36,500 bases of DNA, taken from Lachnospiraceae bacterium. GTDB lineage: Bacteria; Bacillota; Clostridia; Lachnospirales; Lachnospiraceae. The stretch covers positions 1 through 36,500 of the forward strand of contig JAFXAZ010000073.1 of assembly GCA_017521985.1 (NCBI GenBank). Reading direction: 5' to 3'. The notes under the pieces were generated by a model that was not told the origin of the DNA, ran no database searches, and worked only from the letters and a program-made list of their open reading frames with translations. The position numbers and the translations under genes were made by a program. Shown one piece after another: positions 15,354-22,827 of this stretch. Numbering within the stretch: position 1 is the first letter of the stretch; each line of letters begins with the position of its first letter.

Positions 15354-17768
15354 ATGGCAGTACCATATAATCACCGTGAGGTGGAAAAGAAATGGCAGAA
15401 TTACTGGGCTGAGAATGAGACATTCAAGACAGATGTCTGGGATTTCAGCAAGCCAAAATATTATGCGTTGGATATGTTCCCGTATCCTTCAGGTGTAGGT
15501 TTACATGCAGGACATCCGGAAGGATATACTGCTACCGATATTATGTCTCGTATGAAGCGTATGCAGGGCTACAATGTATTACATCCAATGGGCTATGACT
15601 CTTTTGGTTTGCCGGCAGAGCAGTATGCGGTAAGCACGGGTAATCATCCAAATGGTTTTACACAGCACAATATTGAAACATTTTCCAAGCAGTTAAAGGA
15701 ATTAGGCTTTGACTATGACTGGTCCAAGATGCTTGCAACCAGTGACCCTGAGTTTTACAAGTGGACACAGTGGATTTTTAAGCAGTTATTTTTGGATGGT
15801 TATGCAAAGTACGTAGATATGCCGGTTAACTGGTGTGAAGAGTTAGGTACCGTATTGTCTAATGACGAAGTAATTGACGGTAAGAGCGAACGAGGCGGTT
15901 ATCCGGTTATTCGTAAGAACATGAAGCAGTGGGTTATTAACCAGCCTGCTTTTGCAGAAAAGCTCTTAGAAGGTTTAGAAGAAATTGACTGGCCGGAATC
16001 TACCAAGGACATTCAGAGACACTGGATTGGCAAATCTGAAGGTGTAGAAGTAGAGTTTGAAATCGTAGGCGGCGGCAAGTTCTCTATTTATACTACCTGT
16101 ATTGAGACTATTTATGGTATTACCTTTATGGTGCTTGCTCCGGACGGACAGATTGTAAAGGATTTGATGCCTAGAGTTCAGAATCCGGAAGAAGTACAGG
16201 CTTATATCGATGAGACCTTAAAGAAAAACGATATGGATCGTACCGAGTTAAATAAGACCAAGTCCGGCTGTATTTTAAAGGGCTTATATGCAATCAATCC
16301 GGTAAACGGCAAGGAAGTTCCTTTATTTATTGGTGACTTCGTATTGGCTAGTTATGGTACCGGTGCTGTTATGGCAGTTCCTTCCCATGACCAGAGAGAC
16401 TTTGAATATGCAATCGCGCACAATATTCCTATGATTCAGGTTATTGACGGCGGCGATGTAAGTGAGTGTGCTTTTGAAAAGTATTCTTACCTTGGCAAAG
16501 GCTGCAAATTAATGAATTCTGAAGAGTTTACAGGCATGGTGGTAGAGAATGCCAAAGAAGCCATCACAGACAAGCTTGTAAAGCAAGGCGTTGCCAAAAA
16601 GACAGTAAATTATCATTTCCGTGAATGGATTTTTGCTCGTCAGCGCTACTGGGGTGAACCGGTTCCTGTAGTTTACACAGAGGATGGTGAAATCCATGCA
16701 CTTCCGGATGAGGAATTACCACTCATTTTACCGGAATTAGAAGACTACAAGGGCAAAAACGGCAAGGCTCCATTAGAAAATGCAGTAGAATGGAAGCAGT
16801 ACGATGCAAATGGTATTAAAGGTGTTCGTGAGACATCTACTATGCCGGGCAGTGCAGGCTCCAGCTGGTACTATATGAGATATATTGACCCACACAATGA
16901 CAAAGAGTTTGCGAATCAGGAGTTGTTAAAGCACTGGTTGCCGGTTGACCTTTATGTAGGTGGTCCGGAGCATGCAGTAGGTCATTTGATGTATTCCAGA
17001 ATCTGGAACCGATTCCTCTATGACAAAGGCTTATCCCCGGTTAAGGAGCCATTCCAGAAGTTGGTTCATCAGGGTATGATTCTTGGTGAGAACGGCATTA
17101 AGATGGGTAAGCGTTTCCCTGAGTTCGTTATTAACCCTAGTGATATCGTAAGAGATTATGGTGCAGATACTCTTCGTTTATACGAAATGTTCATGGGACC
17201 ATTGGAAGTATCTAAGCCATGGAATCCACAGGGCGTTGACGGTGCAAGACGTTTTATCAACCGTGTATGGAATTTCTTTACAGAGCCGGCAAATATTGTG
17301 GAAGAGGCAGATGACACCTTAAAGAAGGTATATAACCAGACTGTTAAGAAGGTTACAGAAGACTTCGAACAGCTTGGATTTAATACTGCAATCAGCCAGA
17401 TGATGATTTTTGTAAATGCAGTATACAAAGCAGGAAAGTGTCCAAGAGAATATGCAGAAGGCTTTATTAAGATGTTCTCTTGTATTTGCCCTCACGTAGG
17501 TGAAGAGGCATGGGCAAGCCTTGGACATGACAATACCATTGCATACGAAGCTTGGCCAATCTATGATGAAGAAGCAATTAAGGAAGATACCGTGGAAATC
17601 GCGGTTCAGATTAACGGCAAAGTAAGAGCAACCGTATCTTTACCGGTTGGTGTGGACAAAGACACTGCAATTGCTGCAGGTAAAGCACTTATTGCCGATA
17701 AGCTGACAGGCACCATTGTGAAGGAAATCTACGTTCCTGGAAGAATTATTAATATTGTACAGAAATAA
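15354..17768 (+). CDS. leuS: Leucyl-tRNA synthetase
   Basis: Class I aminoacyl-tRNA synthetase, 804 residues, charging tRNA-Leu. The start (MAVPYNHREVEKKWQNYW) and the HIGH motif in GVGLHAGHPEGYTATD (about residue 50) are typical. The second signature is KMGKRFPEF instead of KMSKS. The CP1 editing domain has GTGAVMAVPSHDQRDF, including the conserved Asp, but its threonine-rich box reads YTTCIETIYG instead of the usual TTRPDT-type. WASLGHDNTIAYEAWP and the C-terminal VQINGKVRATV are normal. ATG 15354 follows AGAGGT; the frame continues upstream to 15276 through the leader hairpin and is probably not translated. It is monocistronic with its own promoter and terminator. The motif changes may belong to a known clade of LeuS. 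Confidence 0.96.
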   Translation: MAVPYNHREVEKKWQNYWAENETFKTDVWDFSKPKYYALDMFPYPSGVGLHAGHPEGYTATDIMSRMKRMQGYNVLHPMGYDSFGLPAEQYAVSTGNHPNGFTQHNIETFSKQLKELGFDYDWSKMLATSDPEFYKWTQWIFKQLFLDGYAKYVDMPVNWCEELGTVLSNDEVIDGKSERGGYPVIRKNMKQWVINQPAFAEKLLEGLEEIDWPESTKDIQRHWIGKSEGVEVEFEIVGGGKFSIYTTCIETIYGITFMVLAPDGQIVKDLMPRVQNPEEVQAYIDETLKKNDMDRTELNKTKSGCILKGLYAINPVNGKEVPLFIGDFVLASYGTGAVMAVPSHDQRDFEYAIAHNIPMIQVIDGGDVSECAFEKYSYLGKGCKLMNSEEFTGMVVENAKEAITDKLVKQGVAKKTVNYHFREWIFARQRYWGEPVPVVYTEDGEIHALPDEELPLILPELEDYKGKNGKAPLENAVEWKQYDANGIKGVRETSTMPGSAGSSWYYMRYIDPHNDKEFANQELLKHWLPVDLYVGGPEHAVGHLMYSRIWNRFLYDKGLSPVKEPFQKLVHQGMILGENGIKMGKRFPEFVINPSDIVRDYGADTLRLYEMFMGPLEVSKPWNPQGVDGARRFINRVWNFFTEPANIVEEADDTLKKVYNQTVKKVTEDFEQLGFNTAISQMMIFVNAVYKAGKCPREYAEGFIKMFSCICPHVGEEAWASLGHDNTIAYEAWPIYDEEAIKEDTVEIAVQINGKVRATVSLPVGVDKDTAIAAGKALIADKLTGTIVKEIYVPGRIINIVQK

Positions 17769-17788
17769 ATTTAATCCTTAAAAGAGAG

Positions 17789-17830
17789 GCTGTGGTACTG
17801 GGAAAATGGTACCACAGCTGTGTTTATTTT
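17789..17830 (+). terminator. Terminator of leuS, shared by converging minus-strand genes
   Basis: GCTGTGGTAC (17789-17798) pairs perfectly with GTACCACAGC (17809-17818), followed by a T-rich tract. The converging minus-strand gene ends at 17824, inside that tract, so the hairpin probably works in both directions. Confidence 0.85.
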
Positions 17831-18102
17831 CGGCTCTTTTTAAATGCCGTATCCAGAACCTTATCAATCTGTTGTTTTTCATCTTCAGAAGAAGCCCGTT
17901 TAATAGCTGCAATAACTAACTGCATTTCTTCCGCCGTGAATTTGGCATTTCCTTTTACTTTAGAGTGCATTGCCATAAGAAACGGCATCAGTTCATTTTT
18001 ACTTTTGCCTTTTACCTTTTCAAACATTTCAGAGAGAAAGTCCAGTTTTTCCTGAGGAATATGTGAAATGGTGGGGTCAGACATCCAGGTCGGTCTGTTC
18101 AT
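17824..18102 (-). CDS. Small conserved-looking protein of unknown function
   Basis: A 92-residue, soluble, mostly helical protein (MNRPTWMSDPTISHIPQEKL...). I do not know its function. It has no signal peptide, membrane helix or cysteine, many charged residues (KVKGKSKNEL, KRASSEDEKQQ) and a basic end. The start ending at 18102 is chosen because AAAGGAG lies about 9 bases before it on the minus strand; an in-frame TTG ending at 18123 is less likely. It follows another small helical gene by 40 bp on the same strand and probably forms an operon with it. I recall similar short proteins beginning with a Pro-Trp-Met segment in other Lachnospiraceae, but could not check. Confidence 0.65.
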   Translation of the reverse strand: MNRPTWMSDPTISHIPQEKLDFLSEMFEKVKGKSKNELMPFLMAMHSKVKGNAKFTAEEMQLVIAAIKRASSEDEKQQIDKVLDTAFKKSRK

Positions 18103-18142
18103 AATAGGATACTCCTTTTTCAATTTATTTTTGTGTGAAGGC

Positions 18143-18442
18143 TCAAAGATTTACGTCCTGCATGGACTGAAACATTTCAAACATCTGCATCTGTTCCGGA
18201 TTTAAGAAGCCGGAAAGCATAGAGAGGTCAGGAACATCGCCCTCCGTATTAGACATCATGGACTGCATGGCTTTTACCATTTCCATGGTTTTCATAATGT
18301 CCTTTATATGCTTCATAGGTTCTAACATTCGATGAAAAGAATGCAGCATAGTTTGTTTTTCGGAGGAAACAAATGGAATAAGGGCTTCTAACAGCCTGTC
18401 GATATTTTCAAATTGTACCTGTAACTTGTCAATATCTTCCAT
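18143..18442 (-). CDS. Small Met-rich helical protein of unknown function
   Basis: A 99-residue protein with an excellent ribosome site (GGGAGGTG) before its ATG. It starts MEDIDKLQVQFENIDRLLEAL and is strongly helical, with a methionine-rich second half: KTMEMVKAMQSMM, then PEQMQMFEMFQSM. No signal peptide or membrane helix is seen. Function is unknown. It is the first gene of a probable two-gene unit. The upstream minus-strand sequence CATATAGTA (18472-18480 on +) could be a -10 of either vegetative type (TATAGT) or mother-cell sporulation type (CATANNNTA). Confidence 0.65.
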   Translation of the reverse strand: MEDIDKLQVQFENIDRLLEALIPFVSSEKQTMLHSFHRMLEPMKHIKDIMKTMEMVKAMQSMMSNTEGDVPDLSMLSGFLNPEQMQMFEMFQSMQDVNL

Positions 18443-18509
18443 AAATACACCTCCCTTGGTTTACTATATGATAGAAAATGTTAAGTATTCCAAAAGCAAA
18501 CATTTAAAA

Positions 18510-18531
18510 TGGGCGGTTTTTACACCGCCCA
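18510..18531 (-). terminator. Terminator of the cysteine-rich gene
   Basis: On the minus strand TGGGCGGT (18531-18524) pairs with ACCGCCCA (18517-18510), followed by TTTTAAAT. It lies 12 bp after the stop of the cysteine-rich gene and separates it from the two small genes downstream. Confidence 0.75.
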
Positions 18532-18542
18532 CAGAACCGGAA

Positions 18543-18815
18543 TTAGCAGCATCCATTATTATTTCCGCCACAGAAGCAGGAAAGCAGGATAATCCAGATA
18601 ATCCAGTCACAGCAATTGTTGTTATTGCCGCCGAAAAGTCCATTGCCACAGCCATTGCCGCAGCCATTGTCATTGCCGCCACAGAAGAAAAGTAACAAAA
18701 TAATCCAAATACAACTGTTGTTGCCGCCGCCAAAAAGACCATTGCCACAACCACAGCCACAGGAATTATTGTTTCTTGCACAGCCACATCCGCAGCCATC
18801 TCTTAAATCACTCAT
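18543..18815 (-). CDS. Cysteine/glycine/asparagine-rich repeat protein (chorion-class high-cysteine type)
   Basis: A 90-residue protein with 16 cysteines. The N-terminal third is GCGCGC and CGCGCG clusters. Two repeats follow, each beginning CGNGLFGG (residues 23-30 and 56-63), then an Asn-rich piece, a very hydrophobic Trp-Ile-Leu core (IWIILLLFF, DWIIWIILL), and CGGN(N/D)NGC. It resembles Lachnospiraceae proteins annotated as chorion class high-cysteine HCB protein 13. Function is unproven. Dense cysteines and self-similar repeats suggest cross-linking or assembly at a surface such as the spore coat. GGAGG lies 5 bases before the ATG; the upstream frame to 18935 has no site. A SigK-like promoter is seen upstream. 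Confidence 0.8.
   Translation of the reverse strand: MSDLRDGCGCGCARNNNSCGCGCGNGLFGGGNNSCIWIILLLFFCGGNDNGCGNGCGNGLFGGNNNNCCDWIIWIILLSCFCGGNNNGCC
18547..18746 (-). repeat. Internal tandem-like repeat in the cysteine-rich gene
   Basis: Two copies of a unit of roughly 33 codons, each from CGNGLFGG to GGNxNGC. The duplication is visible at the DNA level too: CCGCCACAGAAG occurs at 18565 and at 18676 on the + strand. Confidence 0.65.
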
Positions 18816-18843
18816 AAGAACCTCCAAAATTATTGTTATGATA

Positions 18844-18871
18844 TAAGGTATGTTGGAAAGTAAAAAAAGGT
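18844..18871 (-). promoter_or_regulatory. SigK-like promoter of the cysteine-rich gene
   Basis: On the minus strand, AC, 17 bases, then CATACCTTA matches the mother-cell SigK consensus AC-N16/17-CATANNNTA. No convincing vegetative promoter is present in the same gap. A short pattern like this can arise by chance. Confidence 0.4.
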
Positions 18872-18899
18872 GCAAGATAAAAATTTTTGACAAGGAAGA

Positions 18900-18928
18900 T
18901 TGACAATAGAGCAAAGATTGTATACAAT
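18900..18928 (+). promoter_or_regulatory. SigA-type promoter of the gntR gene
   Basis: TTGACA (18900-18905) and TACAAT (18923-18928), 17 bp apart, about 100 bp before the GTG start. The -10 lies inside the palindrome ATTGTATACAAT (18917-18928). Confidence 0.75.
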
Positions 18929-18964
18929 AATACACGGTAGATGGGTTGTATTTCCAAAATACAA
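18917..18964 (+). promoter_or_regulatory. Two TTGTAT-based operators, probable GntR autoregulation
   Basis: A perfect 12-bp palindrome ATTGTATACAAT (18917-18928) covers the -10. A perfect inverted repeat TTGTATT-5-AATACAA (18946-18964) lies just past the expected transcription start. Both contain TTGTAT half-sites, and the first fits the TNGTNNACNA pattern of FadR-type GntR operators. Confidence 0.6.
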
Positions 18965-19028
18965 TTTATCGGGATGTATTAAGAAGTTTTGATATTAGAA
19001 TGGTTCAGGACTTCTATGGAGGCGAAAC

Positions 19029-19727
19029 GTGAACAGTCGTGATTTGGCTAAAGAGACAAAAGAGAAATATTCATTGAGAGGCCGTGTTTTTCATCAAATC
19101 AGGGATGATATTTTAAGCGGAAAGTACAAAGACAGAGAAGAATTAAAGGAAGTAGCAATCGGAGAAGAGCTGGGTGTTAGCCGTACTCCGGTGCGTGAGG
19201 CTTTCAGGCAGCTTGAGTTGGAAGGTCTTATTGAGATTATTCCAAATAAGGGAGCTTATGTTACCGGTATTACGGTAAAGGATGTACATGATATTTATGC
19301 AATCCGTGCAAGGTTAGAAGGACTTGCGGCACGATGGGCTTGCGAACATATTACACATGACCAGGTAGAGATACTGGAGGAAAATATTTATTTGGCCAAG
19401 TTTCATGCGGCGAAAGGTCATAATGAGCAGCTTGCAGAATTGGACAATCAGTTTCATGATGTTTTGTATTCTGCCTGCAACAGCAAGATGTTAGAGCATC
19501 AGCTTAGAGACTTTCACCAGTATGTAATCCGTATCCGTCGTATGACCTTGTCCAATAAGCGTCGTGGCGAAGCTTCCAACATGGAACACGAACAGCTTTT
19601 AGAGGCTATCAAGGCAAATGATCCGGATTTAGCAGAAAAGGTTGCATGCCAGCATATGATTAATGCATATGAGAATATGAAAAAGAATGGGCTGGATTTG
19701 ATTTATAATGATAAAGAAGGGGTATAA
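19029..19727 (+). CDS. GntR family regulator, FadR/FCD subfamily
   Basis: A 232-residue repressor or activator. The N-terminal winged helix covers about residues 18-85: RVFHQIRDDILSGKYKD, then IGEELGVSRTPVREAFRQLE and IIPNKGAYV. The C-terminal all-helical FCD domain includes ELDNQFHDVLY, MEHEQLLEAIK and CQHMINAYENM, which supply the Asp/His ligands of the usual metal-dependent effector site. Ligands of the subfamily are often small carboxylic acids; the specific one cannot be read. The GTG start at 19029 has GGAGG 6 bases before it. The stop is 5 bp before an ATPase gene, so the two are almost certainly one operon under the operators at 18917-18964. Confidence 0.93.
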   Translation: MNSRDLAKETKEKYSLRGRVFHQIRDDILSGKYKDREELKEVAIGEELGVSRTPVREAFRQLELEGLIEIIPNKGAYVTGITVKDVHDIYAIRARLEGLAARWACEHITHDQVEILEENIYLAKFHAAKGHNEQLAELDNQFHDVLYSACNSKMLEHQLRDFHQYVIRIRRMTLSNKRRGEASNMEHEQLLEAIKANDPDLAEKVACQHMINAYENMKKNGLDLIYNDKEGV

Positions 19728-19732
19728 AAGTT

Positions 19733-21322
19733 ATGATAAAAACATTTAATACAGAAGGTGTCTGTATTCCTTCTGAAAATTATATGGTTAATCTTGACGA
19801 GCGACTTCATACAATCAAAGCCCAGTACATTGATAAAGGAAAATATTTCACAATAAACCGTGCCAGACAATACGGAAAGACAACTACATTAAGTGCGCTT
19901 GCTACTTATTTGCGTGGTTATTATGATGTTATTGAAATGGATTTTCAAATGTTCAGTCACGCAGATTTTGAAGAGGAATCCGCATTTGTGTCTGCATTTT
20001 CGAGAGAAATCCTTGCTTTACATGTAGGATATATACCGAAGCAAATTGAGGATGCGTTTATACAATTTCTGAAAAATGATTCAAAAAATTTGAAATTGGG
20101 TGAGTTATTTCAGGTCTTAAGCTTGTGGTGCACAGAAGCTGCGAGACCAATTGTATTAATAATTGATGAAATTGACAGTGCAACAAATAATCAGGTATTT
20201 CTTGATTTTTTGGCACAATTGAGGGGCTATTATATTCACAGAAAAAAAAGAGCAACGTTCCAGTCGGTCATTCTTGCGGGTGTTCATGATGTTAAGAATC
20301 TGAAACAGAAGATTCGTACTGAAGAGGAACATAAGCTCAATAGTCCTTGGAATATAGCGGCTGACTTTAATGTAGATATGAGCTTTTCTGTGTCAGACAT
20401 AAAAGGCATGCTTTTAGAGTATGAAGAAGACCATCAAACAGGAATGAATATTGAGCTTATTGCAGGACTGATTTATGATTATACTTCGGGATATCCGTTT
20501 TTAGTATCTCGAATTTGTAAGATTATTGATGAGAAGCTTGCAGGAAGTGCAAAGTTTCAGGATTATGCCGGTGCTTGGACGTTGAATGGGGTTAGTGAAG
20601 CTGTAAAACAGTTACTGGTAGAGAAAAATACCTTGTTTGAATCTCTGATGGGAAAAGTAAATGCTTATTCGGGATTGAGAGAGGCATTATATACAATTTT
20701 ATTTACAGGGAAAAGTATTGCATATAATCCGGATAATGAAGCAATTGATGTTGCATTAATGTATGGTTTTATCAAGAATATAAATGGAAGCGTCGTGATT
20801 TCTAACCGTATTTTTGAAACCAGACTTTATAATTACTTTTTATCTGCTGGTGATGTGCAGAATAGTGCTATGTACAAGGTTGCACTGCAGGATAAAAATC
20901 AATTTATTCTAAATGGTCATTTGAATATGGAGTTGGTTCTTGAAAAATTTGTAACCCATTTTGATGAATTATATGGGGATCAGTCTGATACATTCAAGGA
21001 AGAAGATGGACGGCGATATTTTCTTTTATACTTGAGACCTATTATTAACGGAACAGGTAATTACTATATAGAGGCTCGTACCAGAAATATGGAACGAACA
21101 GACGTGATTGTAGATTATCATGGTGAACAGTTTGTAATTGAAATGAAAATATGGAGAGGGAATGCATACAATGAGCGTGGTGAGGCTCAGTTAACAGATT
21201 ATTTGAATCATTATCATTTGAAAAAGGGGTACATGGTAAGTTTTAGCTTTAATAAAAATAAGAAAATTGGGCTGAAAAGGATTCTTTTTGGTGACAAGGA
21301 ACTTGTAGAAGCGGTAGTTTAG
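19733..21322 (+). CDS. AAA-like ATPase with C-terminal nuclease-like domain
   Basis: A 529-residue protein of the AAA-like domain family. The N-terminus (MIKTFNTEGVCIPSENYMVN, DERLHTIKAQYIDKGKYFTI) leads to a variant Walker A RARQYGKTTTLSAL (about residues 43-56). Walker B is PIVLIIDEIDSATN near 140. The C-terminal domain has RTDVIVDYHGEQFVIEMKIWRG, again a D...ExK pattern suggestive of a PD-(D/E)XK fold. It belongs to a different subfamily from the ATPase at 13556 but shares the overall plan. Function is unknown. It lies 5 bp after a GntR regulator and is followed by a terminator. The tight pairing with a ligand-sensing regulator is unusual for this family. Confidence 0.82.
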   Translation: MIKTFNTEGVCIPSENYMVNLDERLHTIKAQYIDKGKYFTINRARQYGKTTTLSALATYLRGYYDVIEMDFQMFSHADFEEESAFVSAFSREILALHVGYIPKQIEDAFIQFLKNDSKNLKLGELFQVLSLWCTEAARPIVLIIDEIDSATNNQVFLDFLAQLRGYYIHRKKRATFQSVILAGVHDVKNLKQKIRTEEEHKLNSPWNIAADFNVDMSFSVSDIKGMLLEYEEDHQTGMNIELIAGLIYDYTSGYPFLVSRICKIIDEKLAGSAKFQDYAGAWTLNGVSEAVKQLLVEKNTLFESLMGKVNAYSGLREALYTILFTGKSIAYNPDNEAIDVALMYGFIKNINGSVVISNRIFETRLYNYFLSAGDVQNSAMYKVALQDKNQFILNGHLNMELVLEKFVTHFDELYGDQSDTFKEEDGRRYFLLYLRPIINGTGNYYIEARTRNMERTDVIVDYHGEQFVIEMKIWRGNAYNERGEAQLTDYLNHYHLKKGYMVSFSFNKNKKIGLKRILFGDKELVEAVV

Positions 21323-21340
21323 GTATTATCGTCTTTAAAT

Positions 21341-21377
21341 AAGAACCGGTATCTGTAACAGGATATCGGTTCTTTTT
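21341..21377 (+). terminator. Terminator after the gntR-ATPase operon (copy 1 of the duplicated block)
   Basis: AAGAACCGGTATC (21341-21353) pairs with GATATCGGTTCTT (21362-21374) with one wobble and is followed by a T run. Its loop and stem are nearly identical to the terminator at 24681-24715. Confidence 0.85.
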
Positions 21378-21380
21378 CGT

Positions 21381-21462
21381 ATTAGTGTGTTTTTGCAGAT
21401 AGGCTGTTTTGGTAGTTTTGCAAAAAAAAACTAATGATAATAAGGTGGTTGATAGTTATAAT
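21381..21462 (+). promoter_or_regulatory. Probable AraC-controlled promoter of the GH99-like gene
   Basis: An inverted repeat with 17-bp arms (21381-21397 and 21419-21435) sits directly over the -35 position of a TATAAT box (21457-21462). No good -35 is present, which fits a promoter needing an activator. The regulator gene lies 1.3 kb downstream. Confidence 0.6.
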
Positions 21463-21543
21463 AGACATATCGGATGTATCTGAGGGCAAAAATAAAAATA
21501 TTAGAAAAGTAATGTCCAAATATTTTTAAGAAAGGGTAAAAAT

Positions 21544-22743
21544 ATGTACAATATTAAACTCACGAATTATGTACCGGAACCAAAGCCGGCAACAACAGAC
21601 CGTATTGTAGCTGCACATTATTATGCAGCATGGAAAAAGGGAGCAGCAGGAATCCATAATGGTTTTGATGACCTGCATGAATATCCGGAGCGTACACCGC
21701 TTATGGGATACTATGACGAAGAAAATCCGGAGGTTTGTGATTGGGAGATTAAATGGGCTGTAGAGCATGGTATCAATTGCTTCATACACTGTTGGTATAG
21801 AAAATTGGAAAACATGGGAAAACCGATAACCGTAAATGACTTGCGTTGCGGACATGGTCTTCATGAAGCACTTTTTAATGCAAAATATCAGAAACTTATG
21901 AAGTTTGCTATTATGTTTGAGAACTCTCCACGCTGGGGTACCACAGATGCGGTAGATGCTGTAGAGAATCTGATGCCATTCTGGACAGAGCAGTATTTTA
22001 AACGTGATAATTATTTAAAAATCGATAATAAGCCGGTAGTGTTTATTTTTTATCAGGATCGTTTAAAGGAGGTTTTTCCAAATCCGGAAGACCAAAAGAA
22101 GATGTTTGATGACTGTCGTGAATATGCCAAGACACAGGGATTTGATGGCATGATTTTTGGATTGTGTAGAAACAGTTTGGATAAGCATGAACACGAGGAC
22201 TGTATTGAAAGAGGATATGATTTCCGGTTTGGTTACGATTCCGGTTATTGGCCTGCAACAAATTTTCCGGAGGAAGAGGAAATTATTAAGGGACAGTGTG
22301 AACGTTTTAAACAACGTTTAAGCATAGACCCGATGAGACATATAGCTACAGCTTCCTGTTTTAGAGATGCCACACCGCGTACTACCGAGCATTGGATTAG
22401 CATGGGTTACCAATTTCATTTAGAAAAAAAATATCGTCTGAGTCCGGAAAATTTCCGCTTGGTACTCCGAGGTATGAAGGAAATTGCAGATGGGTTACCA
22501 GATGGTGCGTGGGCAAAACGAATTATAATGATTGATAACTGGAACGAATGGGATGAAGGACATTACGTTGCACCTAGCCATGAGTTTGGCTTTAAATATT
22601 TACAAGCAATCCGAGAGGAGTTGACCGAGAAGGATAATCTTCCTGACTATCGTACACCGCAGGAATTGGGCTTGGATGGATATAATAAAAATTGGGAAAT
22701 TCCTGATTTTAAAGAAGTGTGTGTGAAAAAATTTCAGGTATAA
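21544..22743 (+). CDS. Glycoside hydrolase family 99-like / WbsX domain protein
   Basis: A 399-residue cytoplasmic-looking protein (no signal peptide) of the GH99-like or WbsX group, found in glycan operons and polysaccharide loci. Key visible segments are the N-terminal VAAHYYAAWKKG, DWEIKWAVEHGINCFIHCWY near 65-85, KPVVFIFY near 165, and the C-terminal DNWNEWDEGHYVAPSHEFG, whose NEW.EG..x.P motif is diagnostic. Relatives are thought to be TIM-barrel glycosidases, related to endo-alpha-mannosidases, but few are characterised. A short GAAAGGG site precedes the ATG. It is the first gene of the sugar locus and is transcribed from an operator block duplicated before the transporter operon, so it probably belongs to the same regulon. 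Confidence 0.82.
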   Translation: MYNIKLTNYVPEPKPATTDRIVAAHYYAAWKKGAAGIHNGFDDLHEYPERTPLMGYYDEENPEVCDWEIKWAVEHGINCFIHCWYRKLENMGKPITVNDLRCGHGLHEALFNAKYQKLMKFAIMFENSPRWGTTDAVDAVENLMPFWTEQYFKRDNYLKIDNKPVVFIFYQDRLKEVFPNPEDQKKMFDDCREYAKTQGFDGMIFGLCRNSLDKHEHEDCIERGYDFRFGYDSGYWPATNFPEEEEIIKGQCERFKQRLSIDPMRHIATASCFRDATPRTTEHWISMGYQFHLEKKYRLSPENFRLVLRGMKEIADGLPDGAWAKRIIMIDNWNEWDEGHYVAPSHEFGFKYLQAIREELTEKDNLPDYRTPQELGLDGYNKNWEIPDFKEVCVKKFQV

Positions 22744-22763
22744 ATATTGGAAAAATATGTTAC

Positions 22764-22792
22764 TTGTAAGATGCAGAGAATGAATTTATAAT
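22764..22792 (+). promoter_or_regulatory. SigA-type promoter of the AraC-type regulator
   Basis: TTGTAA (22764-22769) and TATAAT (22787-22792) with a 17-bp spacer, 35 bp before the start codon. It lacks the inverted repeat found before the GH99-like and transporter genes, so the regulator is probably expressed constitutively. Confidence 0.7.
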
Positions 22793-22827
22793 TGAGTTAC
22801 TACCCCTAAATGCATGAGAGGTATTAA

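Larger units (their letters stand above)
21341..21478 (+). repeat. Duplicated terminator/operator/promoter block, copy 1
   Basis: This stretch is strongly similar in order and sequence to 24681-24815. Both hold the terminator hairpin, then an inverted repeat (left arm 21381-21397, right arm 21419-21435, two mismatches here), then GATAAT, a TATAAT box and ACATATC. The distance from right arm to -10 is 21 bp in both copies. It precedes the GH99-like gene. Confidence 0.85.

Noticed and set aside
18464-18799. Second minus-strand frame (Ala/Val-rich) overlapping the cysteine-rich gene
   Set aside because: It is out of frame with the gene that has the ribosome site, and runs through the terminator hairpin.
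18616-18846. Plus-strand Pro/Leu-rich frame across the cysteine-rich gene
   Set aside because: The minus-strand gene has an ideal GGAGG site, family-like repeats and its own terminator; the plus frame is its shadow.
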